NCBI GenBank assembly: GCA_016790635.1
Contig: JAEUOR010000078.1
Span: 1-57,738, forward strand
DNA: 57,738 nt
Origin: Burkholderiales bacterium
Lineage (GTDB): Bacteria; Pseudomonadota; Gammaproteobacteria; Burkholderiales; JAEUOS01
Direction of reading: 5' to 3'
The translations under genes and the position numbers were made by a program. A model generated the notes under the pieces. It ran no database searches. It had not been told where the DNA came from and saw only the letters and a program-made list of their open reading frames with translations. Within the stretch, counting starts at the first letter, position 1. Each line of letters starts with the position of its first letter. Of the stretch, positions 7,290-15,495 are shown one piece after another.

Positions 7290-9328
7290 CCTTGAAGCCG
7301 ACCCTGTTAGGGCACGTTGGGGCTGTGACCGGTGCGACGGTCAGTATCCGGCAATCGCCGAGTGTCGCGTCCGGCATAGCCATTATCGGCGGCAAAAGCT
7401 ACCGAATTGGGCAAGTCGGTAGTTTCGTACGCATCCCGCAGGGATATCACGACCTGTATGGCGTCGTTGCGGAGGTGGGGGCAAGCGCAACTCCGGAGGC
7501 TGCGCGGGAACTGAGCGATCGAGGCGATCGTTGGATGACGATTCAACTCGTTGGCGAAATCGTCGGTTCGTCATTTGAGCGCGGCATCAGCCAGTATCCA
7601 AGCGTCAACGATGAAGTGCATTTGGTTACCGAAGAAGACTTGGCTACGATTTATGGCTCTGCTGATGGTGGGCAGGTCGTTATCGGCCGTTTGGCCAACG
7701 CCGAGGGAATCTCGGTCCGCATCGATATTGACAAATTGGTAACAAGACATAGTGCGGTACTTGGTTCCACAGGCGCAGGGAAATCTACTACTGTCGCGAG
7801 CCTGCTGCGATCCATCGTCTTGGGAGAAACTGGCGAGGCACACGAGGGTTTCCCCAGCGCAAGCGTCTTGCTGCTCGATGTCCACGGGGAGTACGGGCGT
7901 GCCTTGCAATCCATCGCAACGGTCTTTCGAGTGAACCCAAATGATGGCGAAGAACCACTTCATATTCCATTTTGGGCTCTCGATCCTGCAGACTTGCTGA
8001 CTTTTCTTATGGGGAAGCTTGATGACAAGGCGATGAGTCAAATCCTTGACAAGGTTTTGGACTACAAGTCGAAACTGGCCAGCGCGGTGTCATTTCCGGG
8101 GTTAGATATTACGTCGATGACGGCGGACAGTCCCATCCCGTTTAATTTGAAGAAGCTGTGGTTTGAACTTGTTGATCCGGAGATCAAGACCTGGGAGGAT
8201 TCCGCGAAAACCAAGCCTGCATTGGTCGAGGCGGGCGACGCCGAGTCGCTGAAAGCGCCCAAATACAAACCGAATGGGCTCGGGTCAACCGCACCGTTTA
8301 TAAACAGTATTGGTGTGCTCAGCATTCGCAGACCATTGGATCAGATGCGGTCACGAATGCTTGACCGACGCTATGACTTCTTGCTGCACCCCGGTGCGTG
8401 GGAGCCCAAGATTGACGGTCATACAGACAAGGATCTGCCTGATTTGTTAAGTACTTGGCTCGGGCATGGTAAGCCAATAACAATTTTGGACCTTTCTGGT
8501 ATCCCGAGTGCCGTGCTCGCACAATTGATCGCCGCGATCTTGAAGATCATTTACGAGGGCCTATTCTGGGGCCGCGCGAAGAGTGAAGGAGGCATCCATC
8601 GCCCAATGCTGGTAGTGATGGAAGAGGCGCACCGCTATTTGTCGAAGGAGAGCGGTGGACCTGCTCGGGATATTGCACAAAGAATCGTCAAGGAAGGACG
8701 TAAGTTCGGTATTGGTGCGATGATCGTCAGTCAACGTCCGTCTGAGGTCGATGAAACAATTTTGTCGCAGTGCGGTACGTTTATCGCTTTGCGCCTCTCA
8801 AACGCAGCGGATCGTGGCAAAGTTCAAGGCGCACTGCCGGATAACCTTTCAGGCATAGTCGAGAGCCTTCCAATCCTTCGAACTGGCGAGGCGATCATCA
8901 CAGGTGAAGCTGCGCGCCTTCCATTGCGCTGCCGGATCGCGTTGCCAAGTGAAGCGTATAGACCACAAAGTGAAGACCCCGAAGTTGCGCGGCGCTGGAA
9001 AGGCAACCGCATCAGCGAGGATTACACCCGACTAGCCGCTTCGTGGCGAGCCCAGAATCAATTTTGGGCGGCGGCTTACCTAACTCGCGAAAAGCTCAAG
9101 CCTGAGGAGATTGCTGAAATGGAGCGTGAAATGGTGGCGTCATCAACGATACTGTCTGCTGGCTATGACGCAGCCACCGAGACCTTGGAAATTGAGTTCA
9201 AAGGTGGTGGCATGTACCAGTACTACAACGTTCCAGAATCGATCTATAACGATTTCATGGCTTCGGATTCAAAGGGCAAGTTCCTTCACGTTTATATCAA
9301 GAACTCGTATGCCTTCTCACGCATCTAG
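7286..9328 (+). CDS. HerA-like (DUF87) ATPase with C-terminal KTSC domain
   Basis: The 680-residue protein has an N-terminal HAS-barrel-like region (about 1-130) and a HerA/FtsK-type motor core. Walker A is GSTGAGKST near residues 159-167, an LLLDVHGEYG element follows, and Walker B is VVMEEAHRYL near 444-453, with a downstream SQRPSEVDETILSQC sensor region. After an unassigned linker comes a KTSC domain (about 625-680, aromatic-rich with GGGMYQYYNVP). HerA forms a hexameric ring that carries the SIR2 effector in the SIR2-HerA anti-phage system. KTSC domains are thought to relate to nucleic-acid or lysyl-tRNA-synthetase-like contexts, and their role here is unknown. The gene overlaps SIR2 by 4 bases and closes the operon. 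Confidence 0.9.
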   Translation: MTLKPTLLGHVGAVTGATVSIRQSPSVASGIAIIGGKSYRIGQVGSFVRIPQGYHDLYGVVAEVGASATPEAARELSDRGDRWMTIQLVGEIVGSSFERGISQYPSVNDEVHLVTEEDLATIYGSADGGQVVIGRLANAEGISVRIDIDKLVTRHSAVLGSTGAGKSTTVASLLRSIVLGETGEAHEGFPSASVLLLDVHGEYGRALQSIATVFRVNPNDGEEPLHIPFWALDPADLLTFLMGKLDDKAMSQILDKVLDYKSKLASAVSFPGLDITSMTADSPIPFNLKKLWFELVDPEIKTWEDSAKTKPALVEAGDAESLKAPKYKPNGLGSTAPFINSIGVLSIRRPLDQMRSRMLDRRYDFLLHPGAWEPKIDGHTDKDLPDLLSTWLGHGKPITILDLSGIPSAVLAQLIAAILKIIYEGLFWGRAKSEGGIHRPMLVVMEEAHRYLSKESGGPARDIAQRIVKEGRKFGIGAMIVSQRPSEVDETILSQCGTFIALRLSNAADRGKVQGALPDNLSGIVESLPILRTGEAIITGEAARLPLRCRIALPSEAYRPQSEDPEVARRWKGNRISEDYTRLAASWRAQNQFWAAAYLTREKLKPEEIAEMEREMVASSTILSAGYDAATETLEIEFKGGGMYQYYNVPESIYNDFMASDSKGKFLHVYIKNSYAFSRI

Positions 9329-9540
9329 TGTTGACGCCGCACTGTGACGAGTGTCGGCGGGTTTGGGCCAAGCGCTGGCGCATTTCACCTATTTGGCGGA
9401 GCGAATATCGATACGAGGCGGACTGCGGGGCGGTGCTGGAAACATGATCGTACCGTTCATGGGATTAATGCACTCGCAGTGCCTTATGCTTGGCTTTTTC
9501 TGAAATTCACAACTACGTTCCGCGTTGCACGACTCTCGCT

Positions 9541-9589
9541 ACGCGTAGGCCGGGGTTTGCTGCGAATCCCCGTGGGGACGCCAAGTAAT
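9541..9589 (+). repeat. Direct repeat copy A, tRNA-Glu 3'-end-like (putative att site)
   Basis: This copy matches 16447-16495 over 49 bp with 4 differences. From 9551 it reads like the T-arm and acceptor end of tRNA-Glu: stem CGGGG/CCCCG, then TGGGGAC, discriminator G and CCA (ends 9582). The T-loop TTCGAAT is interrupted by 5 extra bases (TGCTG). Such 3' tRNA fragments are classic integration targets of tyrosine-recombinase islands. There is no complete tRNA. Confidence 0.6.
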
Positions 9590-9706
9590 TGATGTTTTGT
9601 TGTTAAATCAATTATTTAGATGTGGAATTTCAAGTAATTTCCACCTTGTTGCCGAAGTTGTAGTAGCTTGCGCTCCGAGCGTTTTGCGAGTTGAAATGAT
9701 TTCTTG

Positions 9707-9730
9707 AAGGGCAGACGTAGTCTGCCCTTT
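9707..9730 (+). terminator. Terminator-like hairpin
   Basis: Perfect 10-bp stem AAGGGCAGAC / GTCTGCCCTT with a 3-nt loop, followed by a short T-rich tail (TGTCATTT). It could end rightward transcription from the SIR2-HerA operon and insulate the next cassette. Confidence 0.55.
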
Positions 9731-9821
9731 GTCATTTCGGCGTCAAGGTGCCTCGACGGTCGTGATACGCCCCCATGCGCATGGCTCTGCGGCATGGAGC
9801 GGATGTGCGAACGTTAGGCCT

Positions 9822-9850
9822 TCAGATGTGCTATCGTTGAGCACATCTGA
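9822..9850. promoter_or_regulatory. Operator-like inverted repeat before TumE-like gene
   Basis: Perfect 11-bp arms TCAGATGTGCT / AGCACATCTGA separated by 7 nt, ending 11 bp before the start codon at 9862. A likely binding site for the HTH antitoxin encoded by the second gene. Confidence 0.5.
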
Positions 9851-9861
9851 TCGTCCTGCCA

Positions 9862-10194
9862 ATGGTTATACCTCCCATAGAATCGCTGCTCGAGCAGGAG
9901 CGATTCGAACTCAAACCAAAGTCAGGTGCCGGGACGTTGAGTTACGAGGTGTGGGGCTTCAAGGATCGCGGCAAGACCATTGTCACCCGCTACAACCTGG
10001 CATATATCAACCATGCCATTTTTCGCGGAGATCACGGCCGTGTTCTCGGATTCGACAATGCTCATGGCTACCACCATCGCCATTTCATGGGCAATGTCGA
10101 AGCAGTCGAATTCGAAAGCTATGAGGCAACGTTGGAGCGATTTCAGCGGGAGTGGTTGGAAATAGTGGAATCTGAAGGGGCCGGGAAATCATGA
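9862..10194 (+). CDS. TumE-like (DUF6516) toxin
   Basis: The 110-residue protein resembles the TumE/DUF6516 toxin family: a beta-rich core with YEVWGF, a basic TRYNLAYINH segment, a FDNAHGYHHRHFMG His-rich motif and a C-terminal helix with ERFQREWLEIV. The paired His residues after FDN are typical of the family, which is thought to be an RNase-like or nucleic-acid-acting toxin. The stop overlaps the next gene start by 4 bases (ATGA), giving the toxin-first order usual for TumE/TumA. An 11-bp-arm inverted repeat precedes it. The family call comes from memory of the motif pattern and should be checked with a profile search. Confidence 0.65.
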   Translation: MVIPPIESLLEQERFELKPKSGAGTLSYEVWGFKDRGKTIVTRYNLAYINHAIFRGDHGRVLGFDNAHGYHHRHFMGNVEAVEFESYEATLERFQREWLEIVESEGAGKS

Positions 10195-10565
10195 CCAAGT
10201 TGGTTATTCGTACCGATGACGTAGCGGGCTTTTTCAATCGGGCCAAGGATGCCGCTCGCCGTGCCGATCGCGGTCAGCCCTTCAAAGGCAAGGTCACACT
10301 GTCTTTCGAGGATCCGCAGCAGATGTTCACCGTCCTGTCGGAGGCACGGCGCCGATTGATGCTGGAGGTGATGCATGAACCGAGGACGATCAATGAATTG
10401 ACGCACCGCCTGCACCGCGATCGTTCGTCAATTACCAAGGATGTCGGTCTCCTGGAAAAGTTGGGACTTCTTGTCTCGCATCGCCAAGCCAATCCCGGCC
10501 ATGGGATTCAAAAGCTTGTGCGGTCGGTCGCGCCGAAAATCGAGATGGTGGCGACTCTGGGCTGA
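10191..10565 (+). CDS. HTH antitoxin/regulator partner of TumE-like toxin
   Basis: The 124-residue protein has a winged helix in its C-terminal two-thirds (LSEARRRLMLEVM, then the INELTHRLHRDRSSITKDVGLLEKLGLL recognition region, then a wing). It resembles MarR/ArsR-type small regulators often found beside DUF6516 genes (HVO_A0114-type DNA-binding proteins). The N-terminal 45 residues probably contact the toxin. It overlaps the toxin gene by 4 bases and probably represses the operon through the inverted repeat at 9822-9850. The family assignment is moderately sure; its antitoxin role is inferred from position. Confidence 0.68.
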   Translation: MTKLVIRTDDVAGFFNRAKDAARRADRGQPFKGKVTLSFEDPQQMFTVLSEARRRLMLEVMHEPRTINELTHRLHRDRSSITKDVGLLEKLGLLVSHRQANPGHGIQKLVRSVAPKIEMVATLG

Positions 10566-10633
10566 CATCATGATTTGTCCGAACGCTCCGTCGCCGAGCC
10601 CGCGCAATGCGTGCCGAAGGTGAAGCGCTGATG

Positions 10634-11128
10634 TCAGGGCTTTTCCGAATTCAAGCGCAGCATTAGCGTCATCGGGTGCAGTGGTGACGCTTGAAACCCG
10701 TAGTGTTCGTAGAACAGCTTCGCGCGGTCGTCAAGTGCATGCACGAGCAACGCACGGACACCCGCGTTTTGGGAAATCGCCACTGCTCGGTTGACGGCGT
10801 CCTGAAGCATGGCCGCCCCGAGTTTCAAGCCCTGCGCGCGACGGTCGACAGCAAGCCGGCCAAGGACCATCACGGGCACGGGGTCCGGCATATTCCGGCG
10901 CACGGGGCTAGTCGCCGTCTGATGGGACACCGCACCCGCCGCCACGGCGTAGTAGCCGACTACCCGGCTGCCGTCGTCCGCCACTACAAACGTGCGGCTG
11001 GCGCCACTCATTTGATTGGCCAACGCGCGGCGCTTGAGCCAATCGTCGAGAACGACTTCACCGCAGTCGAATCCATCCAGCAGGTGTGTGGTCAAGAGCG
11101 GCTCTGGCGGGCCGAGCAGCAAACTCAT
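10634..11128 (-). CDS. GNAT-family toxin (TacT/AtaT-like acetyltransferase)
   Basis: The 164-residue protein is a GCN5-type acetyltransferase. It contains the toxin-type N terminus (FDCGEVVLDDWLKRRALANQ with partner-specific residues), a VLGRLAVDRRAQGLKLG acetyl-CoA-binding loop and a C-terminal FYEHYGF motif with the conserved Tyr. TacT, AtaT and ItaT relatives acetylate the amino group of charged tRNAs and stop translation. The gene overlaps the upstream DUF1778 antitoxin by 4 bases (ATGA), the hallmark arrangement of these type II systems. The length matches the family. Confidence 0.88.
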   Translation of the reverse strand: MSLLLGPPEPLLTTHLLDGFDCGEVVLDDWLKRRALANQMSGASRTFVVADDGSRVVGYYAVAAGAVSHQTATSPVRRNMPDPVPVMVLGRLAVDRRAQGLKLGAAMLQDAVNRAVAISQNAGVRALLVHALDDRAKLFYEHYGFQASPLHPMTLMLRLNSEKP

Positions 11129-11397
11129 TTCCGCTTGCTGCTCCAGGGGGCCTTCACCGCCATGAGTCGCTCAAGCCCTTGATTGGCGCGGGGCGGTGCG
11201 TCAAGCATCATCGTGAACTTCTTGAACTTCTCGGCATCCAGGCTGAAAAACACCTGGTCGAGCACCACGGCTTGCGCCTTGTCGCAGGCAGCCTCCAGCA
11301 TGAAGTCCGAACGGTTCTTGCCCAACAGGCTGGCGGCGTGATCAATCAAGTCACGCTGCTCCGGCAATGCCCTCAGATTGATGGCGGCGTCACGCAT
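11125..11397 (-). CDS. DUF1778 antitoxin (TacA-like, ribbon-helix-helix)
   Basis: The 90-residue protein has an N-terminal ribbon-helix-helix of the DUF1778 type (INLRALPEQRDLIDHAASLLGKNRSDFMLEAA) and a C-terminal toxin-binding tail containing FFSLDAEKFKKF, which in this family covers the acetyltransferase active site. It is the first gene of a two-gene leftward operon with the GNAT toxin. An operator-like inverted repeat overlaps the promoter directly upstream, in line with autorepression by the antitoxin or the complex. Confidence 0.88.
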   Translation of the reverse strand: MRDAAINLRALPEQRDLIDHAASLLGKNRSDFMLEAACDKAQAVVLDQVFFSLDAEKFKKFTMMLDAPPRANQGLERLMAVKAPWSSKRK

Positions 11398-11418
11398 GGA
11401 TCATCCCTTTTTGCATAC

Positions 11419-11462
11419 ACAATAGATACACGAACTTTAACCATACGTGTATCTGTTGTCAA
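11419..11462 (-). promoter_or_regulatory. Promoter-operator of the GNAT/DUF1778 operon
   Basis: A 14-bp-arm inverted repeat (11419-11432 and 11446-11459, one mismatch, core AGATACACG/CGTGTATCT) overlaps a minus-strand promoter: -35 TTGACA (11462-11457), 17-bp spacer, -10 TAAAGT. The -10 lies between the arms, so binding would block RNA polymerase. Confidence 0.6.
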
Positions 11463-11598
11463 TACGCTCGACGGGTCGTGTCGAATTGCCGCTGCGCGGC
11501 GTTTCGGGCGGGTCGACGCTGTTCCGACGGTTGCAGCCGACCAAGTACCGCACGCGCTTCTTGAGCGGTTGCAAAAAATGCGGGCGCGATTCAGGCGA

Positions 11599-12681
11599 TC
11601 ATGTCTTGCGCCGCCGCGCAGTTGCAGGCTTCGCGGCGACGCGCTGCTTTGGGTTGGCAACCGCGCGCTTCGTGGTTGCGTGCGTCACCACGGGTTTTCG
11701 CGCGACGGTCTTGCGTGGCGCGGAGGTTGGTTCGGCTGATGCTTTTGTGGCTCGCCGTGGAGGCGTCGGCGGTGCGCTTGCGTTGTGCCGCGCGTCCATT
11801 TTCGGCCGTGCCTTCGAGGCCTTGATTGGCGGTGTTTTGGCCGCTTCTGCCATTGCCGGCGTGGTCCAGGTTTTTCGAGCGGACTCACCGACGGCACGAG
11901 CCGCTTTCTTCGTATTCGTCTTGGCAACGGTATTCTTGCGTGCCGCTCCGGCGATCGGCAACGCTGGTCCGGCCGCGATTTCGATCCCGAACACATCCGC
12001 CAGTTCCGAATCGTCGAGCACGTGCGCGGGTACCGGGCGTTTTTTGCGCGGCGTCAATCCGGCACTCGCCTGGGCGACCAGGTCCGCCGCATCCACATTG
12101 CGCAGGCGAAACAGGAGTTCGGGCTGTTCATCGAGCCGTACACCGACCCCATACAACACCGCTGCTACGTGCTTGCACATCGAGGCCCAGTCCGGGCAAC
12201 TGCAATTGAAGCTGATTTCCTTCGGCGCGGGGAAAAGGCCGGTGCCCGGCTTGCAGAGCCGCGACATCACTGCCTGTGAGAGCTTGCCGCGCAGCAACTC
12301 GACGACCGAGTCGATCGACCCTGCGCATTCCGCGCTGATTTCGCGCCACTGGGTTTGCGGCACGGCGGCGACCTTGACGACGGTCTTGTAAAGGCTCGAA
12401 CCCGCGACCTGCGCCTTTACTTCTCCGCCCTCGATCTTCAGGTCGATGACTGATCCGTTGCGCAGGTAGGTGCGCCCGCGCGGCAGGCGGTTGGAAAAAT
12501 CGCTGTAGCGCTCCAGGTTGTCGCACCAGGCGCGGCCCCAGAAGGTCCCGGCGATCTTGTTGCCGCGGGCGCGCACCGGAGTCAATGATGCACCGGCCTT
12601 CGCTGCTTTGGCGGCGACCTTTTCGGCCTGTGCGCGCCGCTTGGCCACCGGCACATAGGGTTTCCATGCGTAGAAACTCAT
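11599..12681 (-). CDS. SWIM zinc-finger protein with histone-H1-like basic tail
   Basis: The 360-residue protein has a SWIM zinc finger with C160-x-C162 and C169-x-H171 (motif NCSCPDWASMCKHVA). The N-terminal 150 residues are typical of the SWIM partner proteins of SNF2 helicases (AGTFWGRAWCDNLERYSDF). From about residue 240 to the end it is a low-complexity tail of Lys, Ala, Pro, Thr and Arg that resembles histone H1 or AlgP-type tails and should bind DNA. It lies 25 bp downstream of the SNF2-helicase gene on the same strand, a common pairing. Its role is probably DNA or nucleoprotein binding for the helicase; the pathway is unknown. Confidence 0.82.
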   Translation of the reverse strand: MSFYAWKPYVPVAKRRAQAEKVAAKAAKAGASLTPVRARGNKIAGTFWGRAWCDNLERYSDFSNRLPRGRTYLRNGSVIDLKIEGGEVKAQVAGSSLYKTVVKVAAVPQTQWREISAECAGSIDSVVELLRGKLSQAVMSRLCKPGTGLFPAPKEISFNCSCPDWASMCKHVAAVLYGVGVRLDEQPELLFRLRNVDAADLVAQASAGLTPRKKRPVPAHVLDDSELADVFGIEIAAGPALPIAGAARKNTVAKTNTKKAARAVGESARKTWTTPAMAEAAKTPPIKASKARPKMDARHNASAPPTPPRRATKASAEPTSAPRKTVARKPVVTHATTKRAVANPKQRVAAKPATARRRKT

Positions 12682-12706
12682 AGTGACTCAATCCCCAATT
12701 CCCCGA

Positions 12707-15391
12707 TCAGTTGTCGGTTGCGGTATGAATGTCCAGCCTCACCAGGTCGAGCAATTCGCAATCACCCATTTCGGTGAGCAGGACCTCGGCCCCGGATTCA
12801 AGCACATCCTTGACCAGTTTCTGTTTCGATTCGATCAGGCGGTCGATGCGGGCTTCAATAGTGCCGCGACATGTGAACTTGTGTACCAGCACGTTCTTCT
12901 TCTGGCCGATGCGATACGCGCGGTCGGTGGCCTGGTTTTCCACTGCCGGGTTCCACCAGCGGTCGAAGTGGATCACATGTGAGGCGGCGGTCAGGTTCAA
13001 CCCTGCGCCGCCGGCCTTGAGCGAGAGCACGAAGAAAGGCGTCAATTCGTCCTCCTGAAACTGCTTGACGCGTTCGCGCCGCCTGGCCACCGGCGTGCTG
13101 CCGTCCAATACCAGTCCGGCGCGGCCGAACACCTTGCCCAGGAACGCGGCCAGCGGTGCGGTGGTCTCGCGGAACTGGGTGAACACCAGCAGTTTCTCCT
13201 GGCGCGAGGCAACCACTTCGGCCAATTCGGCCAGGCGCGCGAACTTTCCGCTGTCTTCAGGACGCCAAGCCGCGTCGCCCAGCCATTGCGACGGGTGGTT
13301 GCAGATCTGCTTGAAGCGCATCAGGTAGGAGAGCACCAGACCGCGGCGGCCGATGCCCTCTGCGTCTGCGAGTTCGGCAGCCATGCTCTCGACGGCCTGC
13401 TGATAAAGCGCCGCCTGAGTCGGGCTCAAGTGGCACCAGGCAGTGACCTCGGTCTTGTCGGGAAGGTCGGCGATGACGTTTTTGTCGGTCTTGAGGCGGC
13501 GTAGGATGTAAGGCCGCACCAGCGCGCGTAAGGGGCCGAACTGGCCGCGCTCACTCAGGCGCTTGGAGAAATCGGTGAACACCTTGCCTGAGCCGAGCAG
13601 GCCTGGATGGGTGAAATCGAAAATCGACCACAGGTCAGAGAGCCGGTTTTCCACCGGCGTGCCGGTCAGCGCGATGCGGGTGCGGGCCTGGAGTTTCTTG
13701 ACCAGGCGCGTCTGTTTGGCAGCAGGGTTCTTGATCGCCTGGGCTTCGTCGATAACGGCGACCTGCCATTGCATTTCCGAAAGCGCGCCCGCCCGCAGCA
13801 GCGAACCGTAGCTGGTGATCACCAGGTCGAATTCGTTCAGGCGCGATGCGTCGAGGACGCGCATCTCGGCAGCCGGTAGCGCCGATGGATGCGCAACCAG
13901 GATCTTGAGGCCTGGTGCGAATCGCTCGGCCTCTGCCGCCCAGTTGGCGAGCAGCGAAGCTGGCGCAACCAGAAGGCTGGGTCCGGCCTGTTTGCTATCG
14001 CGTTTCAACACCAGCAGCAGGGCGAGGACCTGGATGGTCTTGCCCAGGCCCATGTCGTCGGCCAGGCATGCCCCCAGCCCCAGGCGATGCAACAGGTACA
14101 GCCAGCGCACGCCCGCTTCCTGGTAGGGGCGCAAGGTTGCCTTGAGCGAAGGTCCGGGGCGGACGCGGGCGAGCCCCGCGGGGTCGCGTAGCTCCTTGAG
14201 CGTGTTGGCTAGCCAGGGGCCGGCGGCGACATTCGACCAGTCGACATCGGCTCCATCATCGGCATCTTCAAGCGACGCGCCGGAGAGCAGGCGCATCGCG
14301 TCAGCGAACGGCAGGCCGCCGGCCGCTGCCTTCTCGATTGCCTCGAAGCGCGCCAGCATGCGCTTCAGACGCTGGCGATCGACTTCCACCCAGCGGCCCC
14401 GGATGAGTTGCAGGCCGTCGGCGCCGGCCAGGAGTTGGCTGATCTCCGCCGCGCCCAGGCTTTCGCCATCGAGGCTCAACTCCATGTGGAAATCGAGCAG
14501 CGCGTCCTGGCCCAGGATCGAGGGCGTCGCGCTACCGACGGTGGCGCCGATCGAAGGGCGCGCTGGCCGTCCACCCGGCCAGGTGCCTGGCATGCGCACG
14601 ATGATGCCGGCGGCCTGCAGTGCCGGCACATCCGAAAGAAAACGCCAGGCGTCCGCGCCGGTCCAGCGTAGCGGGTGGTAGACGTCACCCTCAGCCACCA
14701 TTTCACTGAGCCACGCGCATGACTCGGCCGCGCGCTGTACCGGCGACAGCAGGGACAACAGGCGTACGCGATCGCGGCTGCCCGAAAATTCTTCCAGCGC
14801 ACGCGACAGCGGCAGGTGCTGCGCCTTGCCGTGGCTCGAGAGCCCAGTGGTATAGGTTGCGAGAAAGGCGAAGGGTGCGTCGGCGTCCCTGCGGTTCTCC
14901 GCCAGGTTGAAGTGCACCCGGCCGACCTGGTTCCACGCCGGATTGTGTGCCTTGAGGAACGTCTGTAGAGACTCTCCCGAAGCCTTGAGGCTTGCGCGAA
15001 CGCTGGCTTCCATGGCCGCCCACAACGCGATGGCGACGTCTCGGGTCAGGTACTCGGCGCCACGCATCGGTGGCGCGCCGGCAATCAGCGCGTCGAGCAA
15101 AGGCTCGTCCGGCACCGGGACGACGATTTCGCTTTCATCGGTTGTAGCGCACAAGGCGGTGACATAGCGCGAGGCGAAATCGCGCCACCAGTTCCAAGCA
15201 ATTGGCAGACTGGTGTCGACCTCGGACGCACCCAGTTGGAAAAGCCCGTGGCCGGGGCTAGCCGAGAACGCGTCGATCAGGCGCTCACGCAGATCGGCAG
15301 TTAGGGGCGGTGCCTCGGGATCGTCGGTTGGGAGCACCTGCCCGTGCGGTGTCAGCACGGGCGCGATGCGGTCGGTCACGGGACTCAGCAT
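12707..15391 (-). CDS. SNF2-family DEAD/DEAH-box helicase (HepA/RapA-like)
   Basis: The 894-residue protein has a long N-terminal region of about 420 residues and a SNF2 two-lobed ATPase. Motif I is DDMGLGKT (about 444-451), motif II is DEAQ (about 548-551), then LTGTPVENRLSDLW, and the C-terminal helicase lobe has GGAGLNLTAASHVIHFDRWWNPAVE and TDRAYRIGQ. SNF2 enzymes translocate on double-stranded DNA and remodel bound proteins. The partner is the SWIM protein 25 bp downstream. In this island a defence or DNA-maintenance role is plausible but not shown; the pair is also found outside islands. The ATG at 15391 is the only sensible start. Confidence 0.88.
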   Translation of the reverse strand: MLSPVTDRIAPVLTPHGQVLPTDDPEAPPLTADLRERLIDAFSASPGHGLFQLGASEVDTSLPIAWNWWRDFASRYVTALCATTDESEIVVPVPDEPLLDALIAGAPPMRGAEYLTRDVAIALWAAMEASVRASLKASGESLQTFLKAHNPAWNQVGRVHFNLAENRRDADAPFAFLATYTTGLSSHGKAQHLPLSRALEEFSGSRDRVRLLSLLSPVQRAAESCAWLSEMVAEGDVYHPLRWTGADAWRFLSDVPALQAAGIIVRMPGTWPGGRPARPSIGATVGSATPSILGQDALLDFHMELSLDGESLGAAEISQLLAGADGLQLIRGRWVEVDRQRLKRMLARFEAIEKAAAGGLPFADAMRLLSGASLEDADDGADVDWSNVAAGPWLANTLKELRDPAGLARVRPGPSLKATLRPYQEAGVRWLYLLHRLGLGACLADDMGLGKTIQVLALLLVLKRDSKQAGPSLLVAPASLLANWAAEAERFAPGLKILVAHPSALPAAEMRVLDASRLNEFDLVITSYGSLLRAGALSEMQWQVAVIDEAQAIKNPAAKQTRLVKKLQARTRIALTGTPVENRLSDLWSIFDFTHPGLLGSGKVFTDFSKRLSERGQFGPLRALVRPYILRRLKTDKNVIADLPDKTEVTAWCHLSPTQAALYQQAVESMAAELADAEGIGRRGLVLSYLMRFKQICNHPSQWLGDAAWRPEDSGKFARLAELAEVVASRQEKLLVFTQFRETTAPLAAFLGKVFGRAGLVLDGSTPVARRRERVKQFQEDELTPFFVLSLKAGGAGLNLTAASHVIHFDRWWNPAVENQATDRAYRIGQKKNVLVHKFTCRGTIEARIDRLIESKQKLVKDVLESGAEVLLTEMGDCELLDLVRLDIHTATDN

Positions 15392-15460
15392 TGAATGCGC
15401 ATTTTACGAGGGGCGCTTGCTTGTCTGGGCGGGCATCAAGCGAGTTTGACGCACGCATGA

Positions 15461-15489
15461 TTGTTAAAAATATATCATTTTGATATAAT
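15461..15489 (+). promoter_or_regulatory. higBA promoter with overlapping operator
   Basis: -35 TTGTTA (15461-15466), 17-bp spacer and perfect -10 TATAAT (15484-15489). The inverted repeat TATATCA-ttt-TGATATA (15471-15487) covers spacer and -10 and is a likely HigA binding site. The toxin ATG follows 7 bp after the -10, so the leader would be nearly absent. Confidence 0.65.
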
Positions 15490-15495
15490 CGGCTT

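Larger units (their letters stand above)
9329..9861. other. Intergenic region with repeat, terminator and operator
   Basis: No convincing gene lies in these 533 bp. They contain the first tRNA-Glu-3'-end-like repeat (9541-9589), an A+T-rich stretch with short inverted repeats (about 9588-9650), a terminator-like hairpin (9707-9730) and a perfect inverted repeat in front of the TumE-like gene (9822-9850). The region separates the SIR2-HerA module from the following toxin-antitoxin cassette. Confidence 0.6.

Noticed and set aside
9551..9582. Possible complete tRNA-Glu gene
   Set aside because: Only the T-arm and acceptor 3' strand are visible, the T-loop holds 5 extra bases, and no matching 5' acceptor, D-arm or anticodon arm lies upstream.
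9344..9592. 82-codon plus-strand frame after the HerA gene
   Set aside because: It starts with GTG without a ribosome binding site and ends inside the tRNA-like repeat; no family resemblance.
11447..12391. 314-codon plus-strand frame opposite the SWIM protein gene
   Set aside because: It is the antisense shadow of the Lys/Ala-rich tail; the SWIM gene has clear motifs, a partner gene and a sensible start.
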